Assembly: GCF_003628555.1 (NCBI RefSeq)
Contig: NZ_CP021731.1
Coordinates: 558,001 to 622,000, forward strand
Source: Azoarcus sp. DN11
GTDB lineage: Bacteria; Pseudomonadota; Gammaproteobacteria; Burkholderiales; Rhodocyclaceae
Direction of reading: 5' to 3'
Length of the DNA: 64,000 nucleotides
This document shows, piece by piece, positions 57,006-64,000 of the stretch. Each line of letters opens with the position of its first letter. The first letter of the stretch is position 1. Made by a program: the position numbers and the translations under genes. A model generated the notes under the pieces. The model was not told where the DNA came from. It saw only the letters and a list, made by a program, of their open reading frames with translations, and searched no databases.

Positions 57006-58136
57006 ATGTCCGATGGCAAGGCTGCGCTGGTACTGACGGGAGGCGGCGCGCGTGCGGCCTACCAGGTCGGCGTGCTGTCGGCGATCCGCGAGATCCGCGG
57101 CCGCCGTCCGGGCAATCCTTTCCCCATCCTGTGCGGCACCTCCGCGGGCGGCATCAATGCAGCCGCGCTGGCGGTGTATGCCAGCGACTTCAACGTCGGC
57201 GTGCGCATGCTCGCGCGCATCTGGCGGCAGTTCCACGTCAATCAGGTCTATCGGGCCGATGCGGCCGCGCTGCTCGCGACCGGTGCGCGCTGGGCCTCGG
57301 CGCTGACGCTGGGCTGGGCGGTACGGCAGACGCCGCGCTCGCTGCTCGACAACGCCCCGCTGCGCGGTCTGATCAGCGACGTACTGGACCTCTCCGGCAT
57401 CTCCCGCGCCATCGGGCAGGGCCACCTGCACGCGGTGAGCGTCGCCGCGTCGGGCTACTCCTCGGGCGAGAGCCTCACCTTCTTCGACGCCGTCCCCGAA
57501 GTCGAGCCGTGGCGGCGCATGCAGCGGCTGGGCGTGCGCACCTCGATCGGCATCGACCACCTGCTCGCGACCAGCGCGATTCCCTTCGTCTTCCCGGCGG
57601 TGCGGATCAATCGCGAATGGTTCGGCGACGGGTCGATGCGCCAGCTCGCGCCGATCAGCCCCGCGATCCACCTCGGCGCCGACCGCATCCTGGTGATCGG
57701 TTCCGGGCGGCTGGTGGAGGAGGGGCGCCAGCGCAGCGAAGGCTATCCCTCGCTCGCGCAGATCGCCGGCCATGCGCTGTCGAGCATCTTCCTCGACAGC
57801 CTGTCGGTGGATCTCGAGCGGCTCCATCGCATCAACATCACGGCCGGCGCGATGAGTCCGGAACAACGCGCGGCGGCAGGGATCTACCTGCGGCCGATCG
57901 AGACCCTGGTGATCTCGCCGTCGCAGCGCCTCGACGCGATTGCCGGACGGCACCGCGACACCCTGCCGCTGGCGCTGCGTACCGTGCTGCGCGGTATCGG
58001 CGCGATGCGGCGCGAGGGCTCGACCCTGCTGTCCTACCTGCTGTTCGAGCCACCTTTCACGCAGGCGCTGATGGAGCTCGGCTACAAGGACACGATAGGC
58101 CGGCGCGACGAAGTTGCGGCCTTTTTGCGAGTGTAA
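57006..58136 (+). CDS. Patatin-like phospholipase family protein
   Basis: A 376-residue patatin-domain protein, a serine lipid acyl hydrolase. The oxyanion glycine loop GGGARAAYQVGVL (about 12-24), nucleophile elbow GTSAGGINAAAL (Ser in GxSxG, about 47-58), and catalytic-dyad motif FGDGSM near 203 are intact. No signal peptide. The gene follows maeB by 97 bases. Physiological lipid substrate unknown. Confidence 0.88.
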   Translation: MSDGKAALVLTGGGARAAYQVGVLSAIREIRGRRPGNPFPILCGTSAGGINAAALAVYASDFNVGVRMLARIWRQFHVNQVYRADAAALLATGARWASALTLGWAVRQTPRSLLDNAPLRGLISDVLDLSGISRAIGQGHLHAVSVAASGYSSGESLTFFDAVPEVEPWRRMQRLGVRTSIGIDHLLATSAIPFVFPAVRINREWFGDGSMRQLAPISPAIHLGADRILVIGSGRLVEEGRQRSEGYPSLAQIAGHALSSIFLDSLSVDLERLHRINITAGAMSPEQRAAAGIYLRPIETLVISPSQRLDAIAGRHRDTLPLALRTVLRGIGAMRREGSTLLSYLLFEPPFTQALMELGYKDTIGRRDEVAAFLRV

Positions 58137-58314
58137 CGGTCTCCATGCGTGCGCCGGGGTCATCTAAAATATTATTTGTGGGCATGGTGTGACACGTTGT
58201 AATAAATTTCTCGCGAAGAACATCAAAAAGACTTGATATCTGCCTAATTTGTATAAGAATAGTACCTGAGCTGACGTACTCCCCCTTTTTGTTTCCTTTG
58301 TTTCAGGCCACAAG

Positions 58315-59400
58315 ATGAAATTCCGTAATCTGGCGATCGCGATGATCAGTCTCGCGATGATGCAGGCGGGTTGGAGCCTCCCCGCTGCGGCCGCCACGAG
58401 GGCGGCTGCGTCCGGTTCCGAAGGGACCGCGACGAAGACTGTCAAGAAATCCTCCAAGCGCTCGGTCAGCGCGCCCGCGAAGAAATCGGTGAAGAAGCGC
58501 GTGAGCCGCAAGGCCGCTGCGCATCATCACCAGGCCCGCCGGGTCAAGGTGTCGCTGCGCCACGATGCTGCCGCCCACGATGCCGCGGTGAACAGCGCGC
58601 CGCTGCAGCTCGACGCCGCGGGCCTGCCGCACCTGCGCTCGACGGCCTTCCTCGTCATGAACCAGAACACCGGCCACGTGATCCTCGAGAAGAAGAGTGA
58701 TTCCGTGCTGCCCATCGCCTCGATCACCAAGCTGATGACTGCGATGGTCGTGCTCGACGGGGGCCAGAGCCTCGCCGAGGAGATCACGATCTCCGAGGGC
58801 GACATCGACACGCTGAAGGGCACGGGCTCGCGGCTGTCGCTGGGTACCCGTCTGTCGCGCGAGGAGATGCTGCATCTCGCCCTGATGTCGTCGGAAAACC
58901 GTGCCGCTTCCTCGCTCGCGCGCCACTATCCGGGCGGCGAGGCGGCCTTCGTCGCGGCGATGAACGTCAAGGCGCGCATGATAGGCCTGACCGACACGCA
59001 CTTCAGCGATCCGACCGGCCTCACGCCCGCAAACGTCTCGAGCCCGCACGATCTCGCGCGCATGGTGTCGGCCGCGTCGACCTATCCGCTGATCCGCGAG
59101 TTCTCGACCACGTCCGAGCGTTACGTGCAGATCGGCTCGCGCGTGCACCGCTTCGGCAACACCAATTCGCTGGTGCGCAGCCCGGATTGGGAGATCGGTG
59201 TGCAGAAGACCGGCTACATCCGCGAGGCGGGGCGCTGCCTCGTCATGCAGGCGTGGCTGATGAGCCAGCCGGTGATCTTCGTGCTGATGGATTCGGAGGG
59301 GCGCTATTCGCGCACGGCCGACGCCGTGCGGATCAAGAAATGGCTTGAAGCCGCCGGCCCGCAGCGCTTGGCAGTGGCAACCGGCAAGGAAAACATCTGA
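58315..59400 (+). CDS. pbpG: D-alanyl-D-alanine endopeptidase (PBP7/PbpG type)
   Basis: A 361-residue penicillin-binding protein of the S11 family, cutting DD-crosslinks or C-terminal D-Ala in the periplasm. Signal peptide 1-27, then a long Lys/Arg/Ser/Ala linker (about 28-85) not usual for E. coli PBP7, and a catalytic domain with SITKLMTAMVVLDGG (SxxK Ser near 136), MSSENRAASSLARHYPGG (SxN near 194) and VQKTGYIREAGRC (KTG near 299). All three motifs are intact. The 178-base AT-rich upstream gap should hold its promoter. Confidence 0.9.
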   Translation: MKFRNLAIAMISLAMMQAGWSLPAAAATRAAASGSEGTATKTVKKSSKRSVSAPAKKSVKKRVSRKAAAHHHQARRVKVSLRHDAAAHDAAVNSAPLQLDAAGLPHLRSTAFLVMNQNTGHVILEKKSDSVLPIASITKLMTAMVVLDGGQSLAEEITISEGDIDTLKGTGSRLSLGTRLSREEMLHLALMSSENRAASSLARHYPGGEAAFVAAMNVKARMIGLTDTHFSDPTGLTPANVSSPHDLARMVSAASTYPLIREFSTTSERYVQIGSRVHRFGNTNSLVRSPDWEIGVQKTGYIREAGRCLVMQAWLMSQPVIFVLMDSEGRYSRTADAVRIKKWLEAAGPQRLAVATGKENI

Positions 59401-59419
59401 GCGCTTGTCAGGATGCGGA

Positions 59420-59436
59420 CCCCGGCTGCGCCGGGG
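59420..59436. terminator. Hairpin between convergent pbpG and iclR-type genes
   Basis: CCCCGGC (59420-59426) and GCCGGGG (59430-59436) form a perfect seven-base stem around TGC. No T run is present on either side. It sits in the 42-base gap between convergent genes. Confidence 0.4.
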
Positions 59437-59442
59437 CCGCGT

Positions 59443-60228
59443 TCAGCGTGCGTTGCGCTTGACGTAGCCGAGGGCGCGGGAAATCTCGTCGGCGGCCTCG
59501 CGTACGAGCGGGGCGCGGTCGGGATTGAAGCGTTCGGAGGGCGTCGATACCGACAGGCCCGCGATGAGTTCGCCGCTGTCGTCACGCACGCCCGCGGCGA
59601 TGCAGCGCACGCCGATCTCCACTTCTTCCAGGTCGAAAGCCACGCCGTGGCGGCGGACCTTGTCGAGTTCCTTCTCCAGCGTCGCGATTTCGGTGAGTGA
59701 GGCCGGCGTCGATCCGGGCAGACCGGTGCGGCGGGCGTAGTCGCGCACCCGTTCCATCCCGTCCTCGACGAGGAAGAGCTTGCCGGTGGCCGTCGTATGC
59801 AAGGGCGCGCGGGCGCCGACGATATGCACGACGCGCACGGCCGAGCGGCCACTGGAGGTGCGCTCGACGTAGACGATCTCGTCACCGGTGCGGATGCCGA
59901 GGTTGACGCTCTCACCGGTGGCCGCATGCAGCCTGAGCATCGCCGGCATCGCGGTTTCGCGCAGCGAGATGCGCGACTTCACCAGGCTGCCGAGTTCCAG
60001 CAGGCGGATTCCCAGGCGGTAGGTGCCGCCTTCGCCGCGCTCGACGAAGCCGCTTTGCGCCATTGCGCTGAGGATCCGGTGTGCCGTGGAGGGGTGCAGG
60101 CCGGTCTCGAGCGCGATCTGCTTGAGCGCGGCCGGATCGGGGTGCCGTGCCAGCACGTCGAGGAGCTTCATCATGCGCTCGACGACCTGGATCGGATTCT
60201 TGGTTTCGGTGGGGGTGTTGGTGCTCAC
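59443..60228 (-). CDS. IclR-family transcriptional regulator
   Basis: A 261-residue regulator. The N-terminal winged HTH (about 13-70) has VVERMMKLLDVLARHPDP and TGLHPSTAHRILSAMAQSGFVER, split as TGLHPSTAHRIL; the effector domain (about 80-255) includes TATGKLFLVEDG and IAAGVRDDSGELIAGLSVSTP. The start is GTG at 60226-60228. It is divergent from the RluF-like gene across 223 bases. IclR proteins usually control catabolic genes; the target is not evident from the neighbours here. Confidence 0.88.
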   Translation of the reverse strand: MSTNTPTETKNPIQVVERMMKLLDVLARHPDPAALKQIALETGLHPSTAHRILSAMAQSGFVERGEGGTYRLGIRLLELGSLVKSRISLRETAMPAMLRLHAATGESVNLGIRTGDEIVYVERTSSGRSAVRVVHIVGARAPLHTTATGKLFLVEDGMERVRDYARRTGLPGSTPASLTEIATLEKELDKVRRHGVAFDLEEVEIGVRCIAAGVRDDSGELIAGLSVSTPSERFNPDRAPLVREAADEISRALGYVKRNAR

Positions 60229-60354
60229 GCGGCCGCCATGGGAATTGCAATTGCGCGCATTCTAGCCGTGCGGGGTGATTTCGCCTAGTGAAACGCCGCC
60301 GCGCGTGCCGCAATACCCGCGATCCGGCTGCTGGAAGCCGGCGCGGGCAGCCGA

Positions 60355-60360
60355 TATACT
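60355..60360 (+). promoter_or_regulatory. Candidate -10 (TATACT) ahead of the rluF leader
   Basis: TATACT lies 92 bases upstream of the RluF-like ATG. The -35 region is GC-rich and poor. If used, transcription would begin near 60367 and pass directly into the intrinsic-terminator hairpin at 60373. Confidence 0.35.
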
Positions 60361-60372
60361 GAAATACGTTGC

Positions 60373-60399
60373 GCCCGGCGATGCCGGGCATTGTTTTTT
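60373..60399 (+). terminator. Intrinsic terminator/attenuator in the rluF leader
   Basis: GCCCGGC (60373-60379), loop GAT, GCCGGGC (60383-60389), then A and TTGTTTTTT (60391-60399): a perfect seven-base stem with a T tract, reading rightward. It lies in a divergent promoter region between iclR (leftward) and the RluF-like gene (ATG 60452), where no rightward gene needs ending. Attenuation or a very short RNA are the simplest readings. Confidence 0.7.
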
Positions 60400-60451
60400 G
60401 AAGGGTTCGTCCGTGCCGTGCGCGGGCGCGCCCGTGACCCGGATTGCGACC

Positions 60452-61609
60452 ATGAAGCGCTCGAAGGAAGCCGGCACGCCCGGAGAGGTCCCCCCGCAGG
60501 AAGACGCCGCCGCGCCGCGCCGCACGCTGGGGGTCAAGCGGGCGGGTGATGCTCTAGCCGCCGACGCGCCCCGCCGGCCCGGCGTGCGTGCGCGCTTCCA
60601 GCCCGGCTATGCGAAGGCGATCGCGGCGACACGGCCGTCCGCGCCGCAGGGTGAGGAGGGGCCGCGCGCCAGGAAGGAAGGCGGGCGCGAGGAGGCCGGG
60701 CGCGGCAAGGACGCGCGTCGGCAGCGCAAGGACGTCGGCCCTGCCGCAGCGGCGCCCGCTGGCGGGCGTCCCGCGCGCAAGGCGGGGCCGAGGCCGGAAG
60801 GTCAATCCGTCGCCCGCCGCGAGGGGAGCCGCCCCGCGGCTCGACCGGAAGTCCGGGACGGCGCCGCTGCGACGGCCGCCGCCGAAGGCGTGCGCCTGTC
60901 GAAGGTGATGGCCGAGCGCGGTCTGTGCTCGCGCCGCGAGGCAGATGAATTCATCGAACGAGGCTGGGTGTTCGTGGAGGGACAGTGTGTGTCGGAACTC
61001 GGCACGCGCATCGACCCGAACGCCGAGATCACGCTCGCGTCGCAGGCGCGCCGGCGCCAGTCCGAACGCGTGACGATCCTGCTGCACAAGCCGGTCGGTT
61101 ACGTCTCCGGCCAGCCGGAGCCGGGCTATGAGCCGGCCGTGTCGCTGATCGGCGCGGCGAACCAGTTCGACCGCGACACCGCGCAGCCTTTCGACTTCTC
61201 GCACCTCAAGGGCCTCGCCCCGGCAGGGCGTCTCGACATCGATTCGACCGGCCTGCTGGTGCTGACGCAGGACGGCCGTATCGCGCGCCAGCTGATCGGC
61301 GACGACTCGGAGGTGGACAAGGAGTACCTCGTGCGCGTCGAAGGCGAACTCGACGAGCGCGGGCTCGCGCTGCTCAACCACGGCCTCGAACTCGACGGCC
61401 GCAAGCTGCGGCGCGCCAAGGTCGAGTGGATCAACGCGGACCAGCTGCGCTTCGTGCTGCGCGAAGGCCGCAAGCGTCAGATCCGGCGCATGTGCGAGCT
61501 GGTCGGCCTGAAGGTGGTCGGCCTCAAGCGCATCCGCATCGGGCGCGTCCGGCTAGGCGACCTTCCGCTCGGGCAATGGCGCTTTCTCCGCGAAGACGAG
61601 CGGTTTTGA
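60452..61609 (+). CDS. 23S rRNA pseudouridine synthase, RluF-like, with long basic N-terminal extension
   Basis: A 385-residue RsuA/RluB/RluF-family pseudouridine synthase. The first 145 or so residues are a low-complexity Arg/Ala/Pro/Lys extension. They are followed by an S4 RNA-binding domain ([20 protein letters not shown], about 146-165) and the catalytic domain, with [20 protein letters not shown] near 207, the catalytic Asp in [19 protein letters not shown] near 255, and [20 protein letters not shown] near 340. The C-terminal PLGQWRFL favours RluF, which modifies U2604 in E. coli 23S rRNA, but RluB or another target is possible. A perfect terminator hairpin stands in its leader. Its 3' end overlaps the opposing gene by 57 bases. 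Confidence 0.85.
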   Translation: MKRSKEAGTPGEVPPQEDAAAPRRTLGVKRAGDALAADAPRRPGVRARFQPGYAKAIAATRPSAPQGEEGPRARKEGGREEAGRGKDARRQRKDVGPAAAAPAGGRPARKAGPRPEGQSVARREGSRPAARPEVRDGAAATAAAEGVRLSKVMAERGLCSRREADEFIERGWVFVEGQCVSELGTRIDPNAEITLASQARRRQSERVTILLHKPVGYVSGQPEPGYEPAVSLIGAANQFDRDTAQPFDFSHLKGLAPAGRLDIDSTGLLVLTQDGRIARQLIGDDSEVDKEYLVRVEGELDERGLALLNHGLELDGRKLRRAKVEWINADQLRFVLREGRKRQIRRMCELVGLKVVGLKRIRIGRVRLGDLPLGQWRFLREDERF

Positions 61610-61852
61610 CGCCTGCGCACGCGGCTTCAGCGGCGTCGGCTTGGCGGCGCTGCGACGGCGTCGCGGTGCACGCCTGGCCGGCAGCCTGGCGGGATCGCTG
61701 ACGCCCGACTGCTCGGTAAACCAGCCCTTCAGCGGGCAGTCGCAGTCATCTGCGCAGCCGTGTTCGCACGCGCACTCTGCCTGCGTTTCATCCAGCAGCA
61801 CCATTTCCCGAACCGCTTCGCAGCGGCCGATCGGCGAGTCGAGGAAAGTCAT
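61553..61852 (-). CDS. 99-residue cysteine-rich protein, function unknown
   Basis: A 99-residue protein with the ATG at 61850-61852 behind an excellent AAGGAG. The N-terminal domain has a Cys cluster [20 protein letters not shown] (about 25-44) that could bind metal, then a basic Arg/Pro/Ala/Lys tail (about 55-99). Its 3' end overlaps the 3' end of the RluF-like gene by 57 bases, tail to tail. I recognise the N-terminal [14 protein letters not shown] pattern as occurring in small betaproteobacterial hypotheticals but know no function. The upstream gap (61853-61986) carries its promoter region. Confidence 0.75.
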   Translation of the reverse strand: MTFLDSPIGRCEAVREMVLLDETQAECACEHGCADDCDCPLKGWFTEQSGVSDPARLPARRAPRRRRSAAKPTPLKPRAQASKPLVFAEKAPLPERKVA

Positions 61853-61986
61853 GGCGTACTCCTTCGATGCGGTTATGCACAAGGGTCCAATTCTCGTCCC
61901 TTCAATCTAGTCGGCATTTTTCGGTGCTGCTCGCGCGAATCGCGCAATCTTGATCTGGCGCAAGAATTCCCGTTCTGAACGAATGG

Positions 61987-63186
61987 TTATTCGGCCCGCA
62001 GCGCTTCGACCGCGTCGAGGCGTGCCGCGCGGATCGCGGGCAGCACGCCGGCCAGGAGGCCAATCACCACCGCGGTCGATTCGGCGGCGGCCACGAAATG
62101 CCAGGGCGTGTGCACCGGCAGCGCGGGAACCAGCAGGCCGACGAACTGCGCGATGGCGCTCCCGACCAGCAGCCCGAATACCCCGCCGATCGCCGCGAGC
62201 GCGACCGCTTCCGCAAGAAAGAGCCGCAGGATCGTCGCCCGCCGTGCGCCGAGCGCCACCAGCAGGCCGATCTCGTTGGTGCGCTCGGTGACGGCGATGG
62301 TCATGATCGTGACGATGCCCACCGCGCCGACCAGCAGCGAGATGCCGCCGAGCGCGCCGACGGCCGCGGTGAGGATGCCGAGGATGTTCGACAGGCGAGC
62401 GAGCATGTCTTCCTGGGTCGTCAATGTGACGTCGTCCTGGCCGTGGCGCGCGACCAGCACCTTGCGGATGCCGGGGGTGACGCGCGACGCGGGCACGGCT
62501 TCCTCGTAGGTGACGTTGATCTCGATCAGCCCTTCGCGGTTGTAGAGCGACAGCGCGCGCGAGGTCGGGATGTAGGCGGTGTCGTCGAGGTCGACGCCGA
62601 GGAACTGGCCTTTCTCCTCCATCACGCCGATGACGCGATAGCGTTCGCCGCCGATGCGCAGGCGTTCGCCCAGCGCGTTGGCGTTGCCGAAGAGTTCGTG
62701 CTTGAGCTTGGCGCCGAGCACGACGAAGGCGCGCGCACCGTTGGGGTCGTCGGGCGGCAGGAAGCGCCCGACGCGCACGTGCATCGAGAAGATGCGCTGC
62801 ATCTCGGGGCCGACGCCATACACGCTGGTGCGGCGCACGCGGCCCGCGCCTTCGACATCCGAGTTGCCCCACACGATGGGCGTCACGGCGGTGACGTGGG
62901 GCACACGTTCGAGCGCGAGGGCGTCGTCGAGGGTGAGCTGGCGGGCGGTGCTCGGCAGCCCCGGCGGTCCGCCGCGCGCGCCCTGCCGGCCGGGGGTGAC
63001 TTCGATGATGTTGGTGCCGAACTGCGTGAACTCGTTGAGCACGAAGCGGTGCAGGCCCTCGCCGATAGAGGTCAGCAGGATCACCGCGGCGATGCCGACG
63101 CCGATGCCTAGCAGCGTGAGGAAGCTGCGCAGCCGGTGGGCGAGGAGCGAGCGCAGCGCGAGCTGGAGGAAGTCGTGCAGGCTCAT
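61987..63186 (-). CDS. MacB-type ABC transporter permease
   Basis: A 399-residue FtsX/MacB-family permease: an N-terminal helix (LRSFLTLLGIGVGIAAVILL, about 19-38), a large periplasmic MacB_PCD domain (about 45-265; VTPGRQGARGG, TPIVWGNSDV), and three C-terminal helices (about 275-395) with NEIGLLVALGARRATILRLF and PAIRAARLDAVEALRAE at the end, where the coupling helix meets the ATPase. Such proteins drive export or lipoprotein traffic with an ATPase and periplasmic adaptor. It overlaps the upstream permease gene by four bases (ATGA). The ATPase is presumably beyond the right edge. Confidence 0.88.
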   Translation of the reverse strand: MSLHDFLQLALRSLLAHRLRSFLTLLGIGVGIAAVILLTSIGEGLHRFVLNEFTQFGTNIIEVTPGRQGARGGPPGLPSTARQLTLDDALALERVPHVTAVTPIVWGNSDVEGAGRVRRTSVYGVGPEMQRIFSMHVRVGRFLPPDDPNGARAFVVLGAKLKHELFGNANALGERLRIGGERYRVIGVMEEKGQFLGVDLDDTAYIPTSRALSLYNREGLIEINVTYEEAVPASRVTPGIRKVLVARHGQDDVTLTTQEDMLARLSNILGILTAAVGALGGISLLVGAVGIVTIMTIAVTERTNEIGLLVALGARRATILRLFLAEAVALAAIGGVFGLLVGSAIAQFVGLLVPALPVHTPWHFVAAAESTAVVIGLLAGVLPAIRAARLDAVEALRAE

Positions 63187-64000
63187 CGCCGGGACAGGGC
63201 CTGCACGGGGTCGAGGCGGGAGGCGCGCCGTGCGGGCATCACGCCGAACAGGATGCCGGTCGTGAGCGCCGTGCCGATGCCGGCGAACACGGCCCAGTCG
63301 GGCGGCCAGGCGGGCAGCACGGGGAAGGCGAGGCGCAGCCCCCAGGCGCCGAGGTGACCGAGCGCAAACCCGGTGATCGCACCCGCGAGCGACAGCAGCG
63401 CGGCCTCGGTGAGGAAGGCGAGGCGGATGTTGCGGCCGGTCGCGCCGAGCGCCTTGAGCAGGCCGATCTCTGCGGTGCGCTGCGTCACCGCGACCAGCAT
63501 CACGTTCATCACGAGGATGCCGGCGACCGCGAGGCTGATCGCCGCGATCCCCGCGACCGCCAGCGTCAGCGCACCGAGGATGCGATCGAAGGTGCCGAGC
63601 ACGGCGTCCTGCGTGATGAGCGTGACGTCGAGCTCGCCGTCGCGGCGCAGGCGCATGATCTGCTCGAGCTGCTGCTTCGCCGGCCCGATCGCCTCGCGGC
63701 TGCGCGCCTCGACGATGATGCGGAAGAGGTTGTTGGTGTTGAACATCGCCTGTGCCGTGGCGACCGGCAGGAACACCAGTTCGTCGGTGTTCATGCCCAG
63801 CCCCTGGCCGGTCTTGGCGAGCACGCCGATCACGCGCAGGCGCCGGTCGCCGACGCGCACGATGCGCCCGATGGCCGGTTCGCTGCCGAAGATCTCGTCG
63901 CGGATCTTCGTGCCGAGCACGGCCACCGCCGTGGCGCGGCCCAGATCCTCGCGCGGCAGGAAGCTGCCTTCGGCCATGCGGAAGGCGCGGATGTCGACGT
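63183..64000 (-). CDS. MacB-type ABC transporter permease (partial, N-terminus outside window)
   Basis: The C-terminal 272 residues of a second MacB/FtsX-family permease, open to the right window edge. It keeps the end of the periplasmic domain (LGTKIRDEIFGSEPAIGRIVRVGDRRLRVIGVL, split as LGTKIRDEIFGSEPAIG) and three C-terminal helices, with TAEIGLLKALGATGRNIRLAF near the coupling helix and PARRASRLDPVQALSRR at the end. It is a paralogue of the downstream permease and coupled to it by an ATGA overlap. The pair probably makes a heterodimeric transporter. The ATPase and any adaptor should follow on the right. Confidence 0.87.
   Translation of the reverse strand, partial: VDIRAFRMAEGSFLPREDLGRATAVAVLGTKIRDEIFGSEPAIGRIVRVGDRRLRVIGVLAKTGQGLGMNTDELVFLPVATAQAMFNTNNLFRIIVEARSREAIGPAKQQLEQIMRLRRDGELDVTLITQDAVLGTFDRILGALTLAVAGIAAISLAVAGILVMNVMLVAVTQRTAEIGLLKALGATGRNIRLAFLTEAALLSLAGAITGFALGHLGAWGLRLAFPVLPAWPPDWAVFAGIGTALTTGILFGVMPARRASRLDPVQALSRR

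Overview
The window is a densely packed, GC-rich chromosomal segment (roughly two thirds G+C by eye) from a Gram-negative proteobacterium. The gene content (LPS-core heptose genes, MsbA, BPSS1780-family membrane proteins, the PolA/DUF2782/ThrB neighbourhood, GTP-type PEP carboxykinase, MaeB, LutABC) best fits a betaproteobacterium, probably Rhodocyclales of the Azoarcus/Aromatoleum/Thauera type. The taxon is an inference from gene families, not a database match. I saw no rRNA, tRNA, CRISPR array, insertion sequence or prophage.

Layout. 1-6.25 kb: housekeeping genes; leftward LOG protein, DUF2782, choline-kinase-type homoserine kinase and two BPSS1780 membrane proteins, divergent from polA. 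6.27-6.36 kb: a REP-like nested palindrome. 6.4-26.7 kb: an LPS/surface-glycan locus. It holds a divergent NodU-type carbamoyltransferase, a polysaccharide deacetylase, a tightly overlapping leftward block (O-antigen ligase, heptosyltransferase, two GT4 enzymes), four related rightward GT4 enzymes, a GT39-type membrane glycosyltransferase, an AsnB-like amidotransferase, a sulfotransferase, and a leftward hldE-kinase/hldD/CX5R phosphatase/msbA operon. 26.7-38.4 kb: cobalamin locus. Leftward are cobU, a GGDEF-like membrane protein, cobT, cobS and cobC. Rightward from a classic cobalamin riboswitch are btuB, btuC, btuD, cobO, cobA (SUMT) and cobB. An 83-bp imperfect palindrome occurs twice, in opposite orientation, on either side of cobA-cobB. 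38.6-52.3 kb: tag, a LysR regulator, acpH, a small exported protein, lutABC, a DMT transporter, DUF2784, a 57-aa small gene divergent from a second LysR regulator, ygiQ, ampD, a lytic transglycosylase and an aminotransferase. 52.4-64 kb: pckG (frameshifted here in a homopolymer run), maeB, a patatin, a PBP7-type endopeptidase, an IclR regulator, an RluF-like pseudouridine synthase, a 99-aa Cys-rich protein and two MacB-type permeases, the second cut by the window end.

How the genes work together. HldE kinase and HldD make ADP-heptose, the GT9 and GT4 enzymes build the core and possibly O-chain, the ligase joins O-antigen to the core, and MsbA flips lipid A-core. The deacetylase, sulfotransferase, amidotransferase and carbamoyltransferase could decorate the glycan. 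The cobalamin genes combine outer-membrane and inner-membrane uptake with adenosylation and nucleotide-loop assembly, with two anaerobic/late corrin-ring steps (SUMT, a,c-diamide synthase) in the possible cassette. PEPCK and the hybrid malic enzyme sit together at the C3/C4 node, and LutABC supplies pyruvate from lactate.

The most notable items for follow-up are the pckG frameshift at a C7 run, the paired covarying palindromes around cobA-cobB, the GGDEF protein that has lost its active site but kept its I-site, the CX5R phosphatase coupled to hldD and msbA, a pair of matching 17-bp palindromes with CTGC-N3-GCAG-like architecture, and a perfect intrinsic terminator inside the rluF leader.
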